From positions 6,414,001 through 6,478,000 of the forward strand of contig NZ_CP133017.1 in assembly GCF_030866765.1 (NCBI RefSeq): 64,000 bases of DNA. Direction: 5' to 3'. Of this stretch, positions 9,649 to 19,041 are shown in pieces (the stretch's first letter is position 1; every line of letters starts with the position of its first letter). The stretch comes from Paenibacillus silvisoli (GTDB taxonomy: Bacteria; Bacillota; Bacilli; Paenibacillales; Paenibacillaceae). The notes under the pieces were generated by a model that saw nothing but the letters and a program-made list of their open reading frames with translations, had not been told where the DNA came from and made no database searches. A program made the translations under genes and the position numbers.

Positions 9649-9691
9649 TACCGCACCTCACTAGTTGAACAATGTGTTTTTTATTTATTAA

Positions 9692-10807
9692 TTATAGAGA
9701 CTCTATAAATTTATAAGGGAAAATCCCACTCCAATCTGGCCTGAAAATTAGAATGATAGTTATATACAAGAACAATATAATTACTAAAATATAGCTAATT
9801 AAATGCAATACCCGACCACCTTTAGTAATTGTATTTGGTAGATATACTGCCATAATGGGAAGAAAGTAGTCCCCAAACCTATCTAGTAAATTCAGCCTCA
9901 AAGAGATCAACATTATCGTTATATTGACAATCGTCAAAACCTCAAATAAATTGTCAACTAGATCCAATTGAGCCTTATGTTCTACTGACTTATACGATAC
10001 ATCACCTTTTCCAACATATTTAGACTTTAATACCCTACCAACAACGAATAATATAATAATAAGGAGACTATGCAATACTGTTGCTAACCTGGCACCATTT
10101 TCACTATACTTTGAATGATAATAATAAGAATAATAATGAGGAAAAACTTTATTTACTAGTAACATGATATTATCAAAGAATAAAAGAATGAAAGACAGTA
10201 TTAATAAAGATACGATAACTATCTTAAAATTCATTTTTTTATTTCTCAACAAATACAGTGGCAATAATACAATTGCCGTTTTATGAAAAAGTGTTGCAAG
10301 AAGAATTGAAAGCAAGTATTTAAATGGTTTCCCCTTAATAATAAAATCTATTGCAATTATAAATATACCAATAGCAATACACTGTCTTAGTAAGTTGAAA
10401 ACCATAAAATAAATGCCTAAAGTATAGAAAATAAAAACACTAAGCCAAATGAATTTTGAATAATTATTAATAAATCTGCCAACCGAGTATAAATAAAATA
10501 AACTAACTATAAATAAAAGTACTGTGTAATTATCTGTAAATGTCTTAATTACAGTGTTTAATAGAACATAACCAGATTCGTACCTTGATATATCTAGATT
10601 GTAATTGAAATAAGGTAACCCTTTATAATAACCAAACTGTCTAACATATTCAGCTGTATCATTACCAACAACAGAGTCTCTAAAAGCAGCTAGTAATAAA
10701 AATATTCCAAACATTATTGTCATGTAAATCTTACTGCTATTTGTCTTATTATTAAAAATAAAACCAAATGCAAACATGCAAAATACTAAGAGATAATGTA
10801 CATACAT
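9692..10807 (-). CDS. EpsG-family membrane polymerase
   Basis: 371 aa, with about ten hydrophobic spans and few charged residues. The N-terminal 'FRDSVVGNDTAEYVRQF' and the following 'ESGYVLLNTVIK' are characteristic of the EpsG family, the Wzy-like polymerases of Gram-positive exopolysaccharide loci. It is predicted to join lipid-linked repeat units on the outer face of the membrane. The neighbouring flippase and tyrosine kinase/Wzz genes complete a Wzx/Wzy-type pathway. An AAAGGTG ribosome binding site precedes the ATG. Sequence in this family is poorly conserved, so the assignment rests on topology, the N-terminal motif and context. Confidence 0.82.
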   Translation of the reverse strand: MYVHYLLVFCMFAFGFIFNNKTNSSKIYMTIMFGIFLLLAAFRDSVVGNDTAEYVRQFGYYKGLPYFNYNLDISRYESGYVLLNTVIKTFTDNYTVLLFIVSLFYLYSVGRFINNYSKFIWLSVFIFYTLGIYFMVFNLLRQCIAIGIFIIAIDFIIKGKPFKYLLSILLATLFHKTAIVLLPLYLLRNKKMNFKIVIVSLLILSFILLFFDNIMLLVNKVFPHYYSYYYHSKYSENGARLATVLHSLLIIILFVVGRVLKSKYVGKGDVSYKSVEHKAQLDLVDNLFEVLTIVNITIMLISLRLNLLDRFGDYFLPIMAVYLPNTITKGGRVLHLISYILVIILFLYITIILIFRPDWSGIFPYKFIESL

Positions 10808-10824
10808 GATTTCACCTTTTCATG

Positions 10825-11937
10825 CTATTTAGTTAAGTTCAAATAGAAAAATTCTAACTTTTCTGTTTCTGTCTTTATCTCAAATCCGTTCCTCACAATA
10901 ATTGGAGCTGTGTCAACTCTAACAAACTTATGAATATATTTCAGAATTTTATTAGCCCAAGTAGCACTGGATTCGCTTAAACTAATAAAAATGGCATTAC
11001 ACACACCAACTTCATTAGTAATATTCTCGCTAAAAAAGCAAGGGAGGCCTGCTGCTTGTGCCTCTACACCTACTACGGGCAACCCTTCATATAAAGAAGG
11101 AAGTACCAATGCATCCATCGCTTGTAACAACTCATTTATATCATTACGCTGCCCTAAAAACTTTACATGGTTTTCAAGATTATATTTTTTAACCTTAGCA
11201 ACTATTTTTTCTTCGAGTGGTCCCGTACCAGCTAATATCAAAATAGCATCATTATTAACTTTATTAATCTCACTAAAAATCTCAATTAAAAATTCATGGT
11301 TCTTTTGTTCATTGAATCGACCTATATGGCCTATAACTAACTTACCTTCCAATCCCAATTGCCTTTTTATATATTCGCTTTTTTCCTTATTGAAAGTGAA
11401 TTTTTCAACGTCAACTGCATTGTTGAGTATATACGTTTTCTTTTCTTGTAAGCTTTTTTCACCATATAGAAACTTCGCTGCTGCTTTTGAGCATGCAAAG
11501 TAGTAGTCTGCCTGCCTTCTTACAGGAAAGCATAAAACCTTATTTCTAATTGCACTAAATTTTCTATCTGAATATTTAGTCGTATGGGAATGTGTAATCA
11601 CATTTCTAATTCCATTTTTTTTAGCAATAGGTGCAAACAAGAAGTTAATATAAACCTCATGATTATGCATAGCAGTGTACTTCCAAGAGTTTCTGCTAAA
11701 AAAGTCATTAATTTCTCGAATTGTCGCAAATGATAGACTAGGTCTATTTATTTTTATACAATTCCCGCCTAGCGCTTCAATTTCCTTTTGATATGAATTG
11801 CTCGCTTCAATAAAATAAATAAAATCAAATTGAATTTTTTCTCGATTTAGATTTCTATACACATTCATTATTATTCCCATAACACCGCTACCAACTGATA
11901 AGCTTGATACTATATGCAAAATTTTTACCACTTTCAT
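10825..11937 (-). CDS. Glycosyltransferase family 4 (GT-B fold, EpsF-like)
   Basis: About 370 aa from the ATG at 11937, which has a GAGGTGA ribosome binding site 6 bp upstream; an in-frame ATG at 11955 has none. The N-terminal domain begins 'VKILHIVSSLSVGSGVMGII'. The C-terminal domain carries 'IGHIGRFNEQKNHEFLI', 'LILAGTGP' and the donor-binding E-x7-E motif in 'YEGLPVVGVEAQAAGLP'. This is a retaining GT-B enzyme that uses a nucleotide sugar at the cytoplasmic membrane face. It resembles EpsF of B. subtilis exopolysaccharide synthesis. Substrate is unknown. Confidence 0.88.
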   Translation of the reverse strand: MKVVKILHIVSSLSVGSGVMGIIMNVYRNLNREKIQFDFIYFIEASNSYQKEIEALGGNCIKINRPSLSFATIREINDFFSRNSWKYTAMHNHEVYINFLFAPIAKKNGIRNVITHSHTTKYSDRKFSAIRNKVLCFPVRRQADYYFACSKAAAKFLYGEKSLQEKKTYILNNAVDVEKFTFNKEKSEYIKRQLGLEGKLVIGHIGRFNEQKNHEFLIEIFSEINKVNNDAILILAGTGPLEEKIVAKVKKYNLENHVKFLGQRNDINELLQAMDALVLPSLYEGLPVVGVEAQAAGLPCFFSENITNEVGVCNAIFISLSESSATWANKILKYIHKFVRVDTAPIIVRNGFEIKTETEKLEFFYLNLTK

Positions 11938-11965
11938 AAATATCACCTCAAACATACTGATACAA

Positions 11966-12715
11966 CTATTTAATACGGAGCGTCTTTATTATTCCCCAGT
12001 AGCATATATGAGCTGCTGATCGAACAATCGACAGCTTTTCAATTTTTCTGTATAAGTACCAATGGTATTTAACCAAATCGATTTTATTACTCGAAATTGA
12101 ATTATTTCTAATTCGATATTTCATCAACACATCAGTCATACCATATATGTATTTTTCTTTTTTTAAAATCTGTAACCAAAGAGCGTCATCATTACGCTTC
12201 CTAATATCAGGTACAATAAACTTCCCTAACTTCCTAACATCGTACATAACAGTAGAATTACCTACTGGGCAACTCAATAAAACACCATTGTAATCCGTTT
12301 TATATTTAGTTTTAATAACTTTATTCAGAGCCACACCTTGTTCATTAATCTGCTCATATGCAGTACATGTAAATAAATAATTATTCTGTTTCATAAAAGA
12401 TAGCTGTCGGTGAAGTTTATCCTTTGGCCAAATATCATCACTATCAAGAAAAGCAATATATGATCCCGAGGCTATATCCATTGCTTTTGTTCTTGCTAAA
12501 GCTGCACCTGCGTTTTTGTGTAATAAGTGATACTTAACCCTATTATCACGCAAAGCATAACTCTCCACGATTTCCTTTGTATTATCTGTTGAACAATCGT
12601 CGACAATAATCATTTCCCAATTCACGTAGGTTTGGTCAATCACTGATTCTATCGTTTCAGCTATAAATTTCCCACAATTATACGTTGGCGTAATTATAGA
12701 GATTAACTCATTCAT
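11966..12715 (-). CDS. Glycosyltransferase family 2
   Basis: 249 aa. It is a classical GT-A inverting enzyme with 'SIITPTYNCGKFIAETIES', 'IIVDDCSTDNT' and the metal-binding 'YIAFLDSDDIW' in the first 100 residues, and a short basic C-terminal region. Length fits teichuronic-acid/capsule GT2 enzymes such as TuaG. It lies 30 bp downstream of the initiating sugar transferase gene, so it plausibly adds the second sugar, but gene order is only weak evidence. The ribosome binding site ACGAGGTAA precedes the ATG. Confidence 0.9.
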   Translation of the reverse strand: MNELISIITPTYNCGKFIAETIESVIDQTYVNWEMIIVDDCSTDNTKEIVESYALRDNRVKYHLLHKNAGAALARTKAMDIASGSYIAFLDSDDIWPKDKLHRQLSFMKQNNYLFTCTAYEQINEQGVALNKVIKTKYKTDYNGVLLSCPVGNSTVMYDVRKLGKFIVPDIRKRNDDALWLQILKKEKYIYGMTDVLMKYRIRNNSISSNKIDLVKYHWYLYRKIEKLSIVRSAAHICYWGIIKTLRIK

Positions 12716-12745
12716 CTTATTACCTCGTTCTTCAACGTCTTTTAA

Positions 12746-13438
12746 TTATCCTCTTTTAGCGACAGCATAAACTGTTTTTATCATCGTCTTAATATCACCG
12801 AAAAAACTAAATTCCTTAAGACTTTCTAAGTTATATTTCATCTTTTCAGGTAATATTTTATTCAAGTATACTTCATCTGCATTGGTTTCATTAGCCAATA
12901 GATACTCTTCATCCTTATACTTAATACTTGCTTCGGAAGTTATTCCAGCAGGCATGAGTAATGTCGATACCATCTCATCTGTATATCTCGCTACATACTT
13001 ATCAACTTCAGGCCTAGTTCCAACAAAAGTCATATCGCCTATAATTATATTTATTAATTGAGGAAGTTCATCTAGCCTTAGTTTTCTTAATATTTTGCCT
13101 ACCTTTGTAATCCTTTTATCATCCTTTACTGTAACCTGAGTTCCAACTAAATTGGCGTTAACGATCATTGTTCGAAATTTATAGATCGTAAATTTCCTTC
13201 CATACTGAGTTACTCGTTCTTGACGGAAAAGCACCGGGCCCTTAGAATCAAGTCTAATAATAAGACCAATAGCCACAATAACCGGCATAAATACTATTGA
13301 TATAATTACAGCTACCAATAAATCAAAAACCCTTTTAGCAATTAGACTATATTTCTTTTTGTATAAGTAATCATAATACTTCTTAACATGAGCATTTTTA
13401 AGTTCATTCGGTAGATCCGCCCAGTCTAGTAAAACCAA
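12746..13438 (-). CDS. Initiating undecaprenyl-phosphate sugar transferase
   Basis: 230 aa, starting at TTG directly after the TAG stop of the aminotransferase gene, with GGAGGAGA in that gene's last codons as ribosome binding site. One membrane segment (about 38-62) precedes the conserved catalytic domain of the WcaJ/PglC family, with 'KGPVLFRQERVTQYGRKF', 'YKFRTM', 'LRKLRLDELPQLINI' and 'GDMTFVGTRPE'. It transfers a sugar-1-phosphate to undecaprenyl phosphate, the first committed step of repeat-unit assembly. Being adjacent to a 4-aminotransferase and a UDP-sugar dehydratase suggests the first sugar is an amino-trideoxyhexose, as in the Pgl system; this is inference. Confidence 0.9.
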   Translation of the reverse strand: MVLLDWADLPNELKNAHVKKYYDYLYKKKYSLIAKRVFDLLVAVIISIVFMPVIVAIGLIIRLDSKGPVLFRQERVTQYGRKFTIYKFRTMIVNANLVGTQVTVKDDKRITKVGKILRKLRLDELPQLINIIIGDMTFVGTRPEVDKYVARYTDEMVSTLLMPAGITSEASIKYKDEEYLLANETNADEVYLNKILPEKMKYNLESLKEFSFFGDIKTMIKTVYAVAKRG

Positions 13439-14683
13439 CTATTTCTCCTCCCTAGAACTACTCATAACTACTTCATCCAGAACAGTCCTTAAACAGTTGC
13501 ATACATACTCTATGTCGTCATCACTCATCAGAGTATTAAGTGGTAGTGTAATCTCGTTTTTATATACGTTATAAGCATTGGGAAAATTAGTAATATCAAA
13601 GTTCATGTTTTTATATGCCGTTAACATTGGTAATGGCTTATAATGAACATTGCATGCGATCCCACGCTTGGCCATTTCTACGATTATACTGTTTCTCTCC
13701 CCTTCTTCGATTCCAGGTATTCTTACCAAATAAAGATGGCCGGAAGATGTAAAATCATCACCAAAATGCTGTAAACTTTTGATCCCAAACGGAACTAAAG
13801 CTTTATCATACATCTCTATAATTCGCTTTCTTCTTTTCATTAGCCCATTATACCTATTTAACTGTACCAAACCTATTGCAGCCATAATATCAGTCATATT
13901 GCATTTATAAGCAGGGTAAACTATATCATACTCCCACGCACCAACTTGTGATTTGGCCAATGCATCTTTGGATTGCCCATGAAGGCTATACAACATAAAC
14001 TGGGCGTATAGCCAGTCATCATCAAGTCCAATATTATTTCGCCATACCACAGCCCCACCCTCAGCTGTCGTAAGATTTTTCACTGCATGAAATGAAAAAC
14101 ACGTAAAATCTGCAACTTGTCCGCATTTTTCCCCAGCCCTCTCAGCTCCAAAAGCATGAGCAGCATCGGCCATAATAATTACTCTATTAAATAGTTTTTG
14201 AATATTGTTTTTTGCATTGAATAATTCCTTCTTACCTTCTACAATTTTCGATATTGTATCATAATCACACATCTTGCCTGCAATATCTACTGGGATAATG
14301 ACCTTTGTATTCTCAGTTATTTTCTCAGACAATTGTGAGTAATCCATTTCGAAGGAATCTGGAGCTGTATCAACTAATACGATCTTTGCACCTACATGAT
14401 TAATAATTGAAGCTGTAGCTGTGTATGTATATGCAGATGTAATAACCTCATCACCTGGGCCTATCCCTAAAATGCGAAGAGTTAGTTCCATGGCAGCTGT
14501 TGCAGAGTTAAGACAAACAGCAGTGTTAACACCTATGTATTCAGCAATTTTCTTTTCAAACTCTTTCGTTCTAGGTCCTGTCGTAATCCAACCAGATTTA
14601 ATAGTTTTAACTACTTCTTCAATTTCATCAATGGTGATATCTGGCGGTGAAAATGGTATATTCCTTAATATAAATTTAGACAC
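13439..14683 (-). CDS. DegT/DnrJ/EryC1/StrS family PLP aminotransferase
   Basis: 414 aa, starting at GTG. It is a sugar aminotransferase of the type that converts 4-keto-6-deoxy nucleotide sugars to 4-amino sugars. The family start 'FSPPDITIDEIEEVV' and 'SGWITTGPRTKEFEK' are present. PLP is held by 'ADAAHAFGAE' and the Schiff-base lysine in 'FSFHAVKNLTTAEGGAVVW', about residue 205. The partner dehydratase (FlaA1-like) is encoded two genes upstream and the initiating sugar transferase directly downstream. Together they could make and load a UDP-4-amino-4,6-dideoxy-GlcNAc-type sugar. Confidence 0.9.
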   Translation of the reverse strand: MSKFILRNIPFSPPDITIDEIEEVVKTIKSGWITTGPRTKEFEKKIAEYIGVNTAVCLNSATAAMELTLRILGIGPGDEVITSAYTYTATASIINHVGAKIVLVDTAPDSFEMDYSQLSEKITENTKVIIPVDIAGKMCDYDTISKIVEGKKELFNAKNNIQKLFNRVIIMADAAHAFGAERAGEKCGQVADFTCFSFHAVKNLTTAEGGAVVWRNNIGLDDDWLYAQFMLYSLHGQSKDALAKSQVGAWEYDIVYPAYKCNMTDIMAAIGLVQLNRYNGLMKRRKRIIEMYDKALVPFGIKSLQHFGDDFTSSGHLYLVRIPGIEEGERNSIIVEMAKRGIACNVHYKPLPMLTAYKNMNFDITNFPNAYNVYKNEITLPLNTLMSDDDIEYVCNCLRTVLDEVVMSSSREEK

Positions 14684-14875
14684 TAGTTATCCCCCGCTCA
14701 ACTTATTTCGTCAACAATAGCTCATTTAATGATTTCGCTTTAACCAACCAAATAGTACCTATAATATGTGTAATTAGAACAAACGCTTTCCGGATCTGCT
14801 GGATTAACAACAGGTCAAGAAAGCGATACTCTTCCCATTACTGGCTCAATAAAACAACCTTCGAATAATTTCTAG

Positions 14876-15508
14876 CTATTTCCGATTATTTTCTTGAGAT
14901 ATTACTTCATCATATGTCTTGCCCTGGCTCACGCCATAACTTTTAGCAATTTGTGATAGTTTATTATATTCTTTCGCTGAAACTTTACTCAGTATAATTT
15001 TTCGCGCCTCATTTTTCTCATCGTTACTAACTCCACCAGCTGCAAGCTGTTGTAACCTTTTAATATCACTAAGAGAAAGATTTGATAGTAAAATCGATGT
15101 CACAGCAGTTTTATCTTTTATCGATATATTTTTTTGAACTTCCTTTGCTTTTCCAACTGATACCTCTGGAGAATAGCCAGAAGTATTCTCCTTTACAGCT
15201 TCTACCTTAGTAGAAGTAGAAGCAGAATCAGTGCTTTTTTCATCAATAAGAGCCTTTTTATTATCGTTTTCTTTGGAAGGCGTTTCATCTTCTTTTTCTG
15301 AATCACTAGTAACTTTTGAATTAGAATTATTATCTGATGGTGGAACACTTGAAGTCTCTAGTATTGACTCTGATTCAAGACTATCAGCTAATGACCCAAT
15401 TACTTTATTAACCGCATAATTTGCAGTAATAGCGCCTGCAATACCAATGACAACGATTAAAGAAGTAACCCACAGAACAACTCTCTTCCATCTCTTCATT
15501 TTGCGCAT
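14876..15508 (-). CDS. Single-pass membrane protein of unknown function in polysaccharide locus
   Basis: About 210 aa from the ATG at 15508, preceded by GGAAGGATT; an in-frame ATG at 15526 is less well placed. A basic N-terminus and one hydrophobic helix (about 9-33) are followed by a long Ser/Glu/Lys/Asp-rich, low-complexity linker (about 45-125). A compact helical C-terminal region (about 130-210) contains 'NLSLSDIKRLQQLAAGG' and 'RKIILSKVSAKEYNKLSQIA'. I do not recognise the family. The topology suggests an extracytoplasmic C-terminal domain tethered to the membrane, and the context suggests a role in polymer assembly or attachment. Both points are inference. Confidence 0.7.
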   Translation of the reverse strand: MRKMKRWKRVVLWVTSLIVVIGIAGAITANYAVNKVIGSLADSLESESILETSSVPPSDNNSNSKVTSDSEKEDETPSKENDNKKALIDEKSTDSASTSTKVEAVKENTSGYSPEVSVGKAKEVQKNISIKDKTAVTSILLSNLSLSDIKRLQQLAAGGVSNDEKNEARKIILSKVSAKEYNKLSQIAKSYGVSQGKTYDEVISQENNRK

Positions 15509-15546
15509 TCGGATCAATCCTTCCATACTGATTTCATGTCTTAATG

Positions 15547-17361
15547 TCAGGAAACATCCTTATAGAGCGGCACGATATACTCAATGACATCCCGAATATT
15601 GTCCTTCTCATCACCGATAGCCCGTTCTAACCGTTTAAACTGAAGCTCAAGCTCAACACGATTAATACCAAGAGGCTTACCAATGAAAATTCGGTTATGT
15701 TTCGTTTTAGCAATTGCTTCTTCATTTAATAGCAGCTCTTCGTATAGTTTCTCGCCTTCGCGGATCCCGGTAAACTCAATCGGAATTTCCGTATACGGTT
15801 CAAAACCAGACAAACGGATGACATCCTCTGCAAGCTCAACGATTTTAACAGGCTGTCCCATATCTAGTACAAAGATCTCTCCTCCTGCTGCGAAGGCACC
15901 AGCCTGAATGACGAGTTGAACAGCTTCTGGTATTGTCATAAAATAACGCACCATTTCCGGGTGCGTAACCGTCACCGGTCCGCCTGACGCAATCTGTTCT
16001 TTAAATCTTGGGATTACGCTGCCGCGACTTCCGAGCACGTTACCAAAACGAACCGCTACGAATTTGGTTGTGCTTTGCAAGTCTAAGCTCTGTATGTACA
16101 TTTCGGCTATTCGTTTAGTCGCTCCCATAATACTGGACGGGTTGACAGCTTTGTCCGATGAGATGAGAACAAAACGCTCTACTCCATATTTGTCCGCTGC
16201 GTCTGCAACATTCTTTGTCCCAAATACATTATTCTTAACGGCCTCGGCCGGATTTCTCTCCATTAACGGTACATGCTTATGTGCAGCTGCATGGAACACA
16301 ACTTGAGGCTTATAGATTCTAAATACATCATCGATCCGGGAACGATCTTGAATATCCGCAATAATTGTTTCAAGCTTCAGTTCCGGGAAGCGTGTACGCA
16401 GCTCCATCTCAATAGTGTAGATACTATTCTCGCCATGTCCCAGCAACACTAGTTTACGAGGCTTAAATACCGTAATCTGCCGGCATAGCTCAGAACCTAT
16501 AGATCCACCAGCACCGGTTACAATAACGACTTTATCCTCTACATACTCAGCAATGCCTTTTAAATCTGGCAAGATTGGATCCCGACCAAGCAAATCCTCT
16601 AAATCGACATCTCTCATTGCACTAACGGATACTTTACCAGCTATGAGGTCATTTAGAGCCGGAATAATTTTCACTTTTGCACCTGTCAGTTTGCATGTTG
16701 AAATGATTTCTGCCAACTCGGACTTTACTGCTGAAGGGATCGCAATTATGATTTCATCCACGGCATGTTGATTCACAATACTTTCAATCGCATAACGATC
16801 ACCAAGAACCGGACATCCTAGTATGCGTTGTCGAAACTTCTTCTTATCATCATCCACAAACCCGACGATTGAAAATTGCGAATTTACATTACTCATGATT
16901 TCTTTGGCGATAATGGCACCGCAGTCACCAGCTCCGACAATAAGCACCTTTGCCTTATTATCCGTTTGCTTACTTTGATTTTTGAGAACACGCCATATGA
17001 ATCGAATCCCCCCCATGCAAAGCAGCATGGTTTCCAAAGTGCGAACAGCAATCGGAAGCGGAATGCGATCTTGGATATAGAAGTTTGTAACCCCGTAAGC
17101 AATCATCCATCCCAGCAAAACCGCTTTTACTAAGCCTACTATTTCGCCTATGCTTGCATATTTCCATATACGTTGGTACATTTTGAAAAACACCATCATA
17201 ATGCCACATATAAAGGCCGTACAAAGGGTGTATGCAACCATTTGCGGTAGATGAGATTGTAGATTCCATTCATAGCGAAATAGGTACGATGTCCCAACGC
17301 TAAAGCAAACAATTATAATATCAATAACCAACAGAACCAGTGAACGCTTCTTGTACCGCAT
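15547..17361 (-). CDS. Membrane-bound UDP-sugar 4,6-dehydratase/epimerase (FlaA1/CapD-PglF-like)
   Basis: 604 aa. Four N-terminal membrane helices (about residues 8-110) are followed by a CoA-binding-like Rossmann domain ('VLIVGAGDCGAIIAKEI') and then the catalytic dehydrogenase domain. The latter has 'IVTGAGGSIGSELCRQI' near 295 and 'SSDKAVNPSSIMGATK' near 405. The Met in place of the usual Tyr of the YxxxK motif is normal for this subfamily. It converts UDP-GlcNAc to a 4-keto-6-deoxy derivative. The product would feed the DegT-type aminotransferase encoded downstream. The ribosome binding site is CACGGAGG, 9 bp before ATG. Confidence 0.92.
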   Translation of the reverse strand: MRYKKRSLVLLVIDIIIVCFSVGTSYLFRYEWNLQSHLPQMVAYTLCTAFICGIMMVFFKMYQRIWKYASIGEIVGLVKAVLLGWMIAYGVTNFYIQDRIPLPIAVRTLETMLLCMGGIRFIWRVLKNQSKQTDNKAKVLIVGAGDCGAIIAKEIMSNVNSQFSIVGFVDDDKKKFRQRILGCPVLGDRYAIESIVNQHAVDEIIIAIPSAVKSELAEIISTCKLTGAKVKIIPALNDLIAGKVSVSAMRDVDLEDLLGRDPILPDLKGIAEYVEDKVVIVTGAGGSIGSELCRQITVFKPRKLVLLGHGENSIYTIEMELRTRFPELKLETIIADIQDRSRIDDVFRIYKPQVVFHAAAHKHVPLMERNPAEAVKNNVFGTKNVADAADKYGVERFVLISSDKAVNPSSIMGATKRIAEMYIQSLDLQSTTKFVAVRFGNVLGSRGSVIPRFKEQIASGGPVTVTHPEMVRYFMTIPEAVQLVIQAGAFAAGGEIFVLDMGQPVKIVELAEDVIRLSGFEPYTEIPIEFTGIREGEKLYEELLLNEEAIAKTKHNRIFIGKPLGINRVELELQFKRLERAIGDEKDNIRDVIEYIVPLYKDVS

Positions 17362-17481
17362 TGGACTTCCTCCGTGTTCGCATTATTATAGTTGTAGTTC
17401 GCCGCCCTAATTTGGCAGTATTCGACAATACAACCAAATATAATAATAGAACTTTTTGACTATCCTAACAAGACTTCTCGA

Positions 17482-18174
17482 CTAATTTTCTGCATTACTA
17501 TAGTAGTAATAATAATATCCGTCACCGTTCTTTTGCTTGACGTTATTAAGAACGACTCCAAGAATTTTCGCATTAACTTGAGTAAGCTGCTGTTTGGCTT
17601 TGATGACCATATCACGCTTTACTTTGCCGGAGTCAAGTACTAGCAATGCGCCGTCACATTTAGTTGAAACAATCTGTGCGTCTGTAACTGCTAGCGTCGG
17701 AGGTGTGTCAATCAATACGATATCAAACATTTTACGCAATTCCTCAATTAGCGCACTCATGCGCTGCGACGCTACCATTTCTGAAGGATTGGGCGGAATC
17801 GGACCAGAAGTAATAACAGACAAATTCGGAACATCTGTTATCTGAACAGCCTCGTTGATCTCGCATTGGCGGGAAAGAATAGAGGAAAGCCCCTTTCGGT
17901 TACTCACTCCGAACGTATGATGCATCGTAGGCTTTCTCATATCCGAATCTATGAGAATAACCTTCTTATCCGCTTGCGCGTAGACAACAGCAAGATTGGA
18001 GATTGTTGTAGACTTACCTTCACCAGGGGAAGCCGAGGTAGTCATAATGACTTGGATGTTGTCATCCACAGAGGAAAAGTCAATATTGGTACGCAAGGCA
18101 CGATATGCTTCAGAAATAGGAGACTTAGGTTCTACAAAAGAAATCAGATGTCTCTTATTGGTCGCCTTAGACAT
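17482..18174 (-). CDS. Bacterial tyrosine kinase CpsD/CapB (BY-kinase)
   Basis: About 230 aa from the ATG at 18174, which overlaps the end of the adaptor gene by 8 bp; a GTG at 18183 is possible. It shows Walker A 'SASPGEGKSTTISNLA', Walker A' 'VILIDSDMRKP' and Walker B 'IVLIDTPP', the BY-kinase set. The protein ends in a tyrosine cluster (six consecutive Tyr near residue 222), the autophosphorylation site of this family. It pairs with the membrane adaptor encoded just upstream and is reversed by the PHP-type phosphatase at 21458-22243. Cycling of the Tyr cluster is known to control chain length and export in Gram-positive capsules. Confidence 0.93.
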   Translation of the reverse strand: MSKATNKRHLISFVEPKSPISEAYRALRTNIDFSSVDDNIQVIMTTSASPGEGKSTTISNLAVVYAQADKKVILIDSDMRKPTMHHTFGVSNRKGLSSILSRQCEINEAVQITDVPNLSVITSGPIPPNPSEMVASQRMSALIEELRKMFDIVLIDTPPTLAVTDAQIVSTKCDGALLVLDSGKVKRDMVIKAKQQLTQVNAKILGVVLNNVKQKNGDGYYYYYYSNAEN

Positions 18175-18922
18175 TGACTTCACCCGCCTTTACTTTTAGA
18201 GCCTTTTTCGCTTGATCCTGACCCATCTCTGGATTATCCATTCTTGCAATGTGGCCAAGAGTCGGCAGCTCCAAATAACGACGCACATCCGCCTCTGTCT
18301 TAATGGTGTCGTCCAAATAATCCATAAGAAACGCAATCCCCACTGCCGCGATTAATGAAACGACGAACGCGAGAATGACATTTAGTTTAACCTTCGCATT
18401 CACCGGCACCGGCTCTTTCGCTGGTTGAATATCCGCCAAGTTCAGAATCGTTACATTCTTTACATTGAAAATCGTTGGGATCTGCTCTTTAAAAACTAAC
18501 GAAATCGCATTTACAACCTTAGCTGCTTTTTCATAAGAGAGATCTTGTACGACAAGCGTCATCACTTGCGTGTTATTCACGGAATTAACCTTTACTTTCT
18601 TGACCAGATCATCTGCAAGCATATTAAATTCTGGATGCTGCTTTGCTACGACTTCCATGATTGCAGGAGTCTTGATAATTTCTTTATACGTATCGATCAA
18701 TCGGAGATTGGCATTTACTTCATTCAGGTTTAAGTCATCCCCGGATGCATCCGTTGCCGTACGATTAACTACGATTTTAGTTGTCGCTTGGTAGACCGGC
18801 TTAATCATGAAGTAGCTATACAACCCCGCCGCCATTGAACAAATCAGCACAATAGCCACTATCATCCACTTGCGTTTCAAGATGATCTGGACGTAGTCTC
18901 GGAGCTCTAATTCCATCTGCAC
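18167..18922 (-). CDS. Wzz/CapA-type polysaccharide co-polymerase, kinase adaptor
   Basis: 251 aa. It is a chain-length-determinant protein with two membrane helices (about 17-37 and 178-200) flanking an extracellular domain, as in CapA/CpsC/EpsA. 'LRDYVQIILKRKWMIV' at the start and the proline-rich pre-TM2 segment 'IQPAKEPVPVNAKVKLNVIL' are family marks. The cytoplasmic C-tail should activate the BY-kinase encoded immediately downstream (8-bp overlap). The start could be GTG at 18922 or ATG at 18916; both follow a GAGGG ribosome binding site. The S-layer gene lies upstream and is separated by a hairpin terminator. Confidence 0.9.
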   Translation of the reverse strand: MQMELELRDYVQIILKRKWMIVAIVLICSMAAGLYSYFMIKPVYQATTKIVVNRTATDASGDDLNLNEVNANLRLIDTYKEIIKTPAIMEVVAKQHPEFNMLADDLVKKVKVNSVNNTQVMTLVVQDLSYEKAAKVVNAISLVFKEQIPTIFNVKNVTILNLADIQPAKEPVPVNAKVKLNVILAFVVSLIAAVGIAFLMDYLDDTIKTEADVRRYLELPTLGHIARMDNPEMGQDQAKKALKVKAGEVNV

Positions 18923-18984
18923 GTCATATCCCTCACAATGTTAAAAGTATGGGTTAATTTGGTTAAAAAAAGTTCACAAAAGCA

Positions 18985-19016
18985 ATATACATCCCCCTCT
19001 GAAGGGGGATGTATAT
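18985..19016 (-). terminator. Terminator-like hairpin after the S-layer protein gene
   Basis: A perfect 14-bp stem (ATATACATCCCCCT paired with its complement) with a 4-base loop follows the S-layer gene stop by 25 bp. The T-run after it on the minus strand is interrupted, so some read-through into the Wzz/kinase genes is likely. Confidence 0.75.
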
Positions 19017-19041
19017 TCATAACTGCATCAAAGCGACTTTA

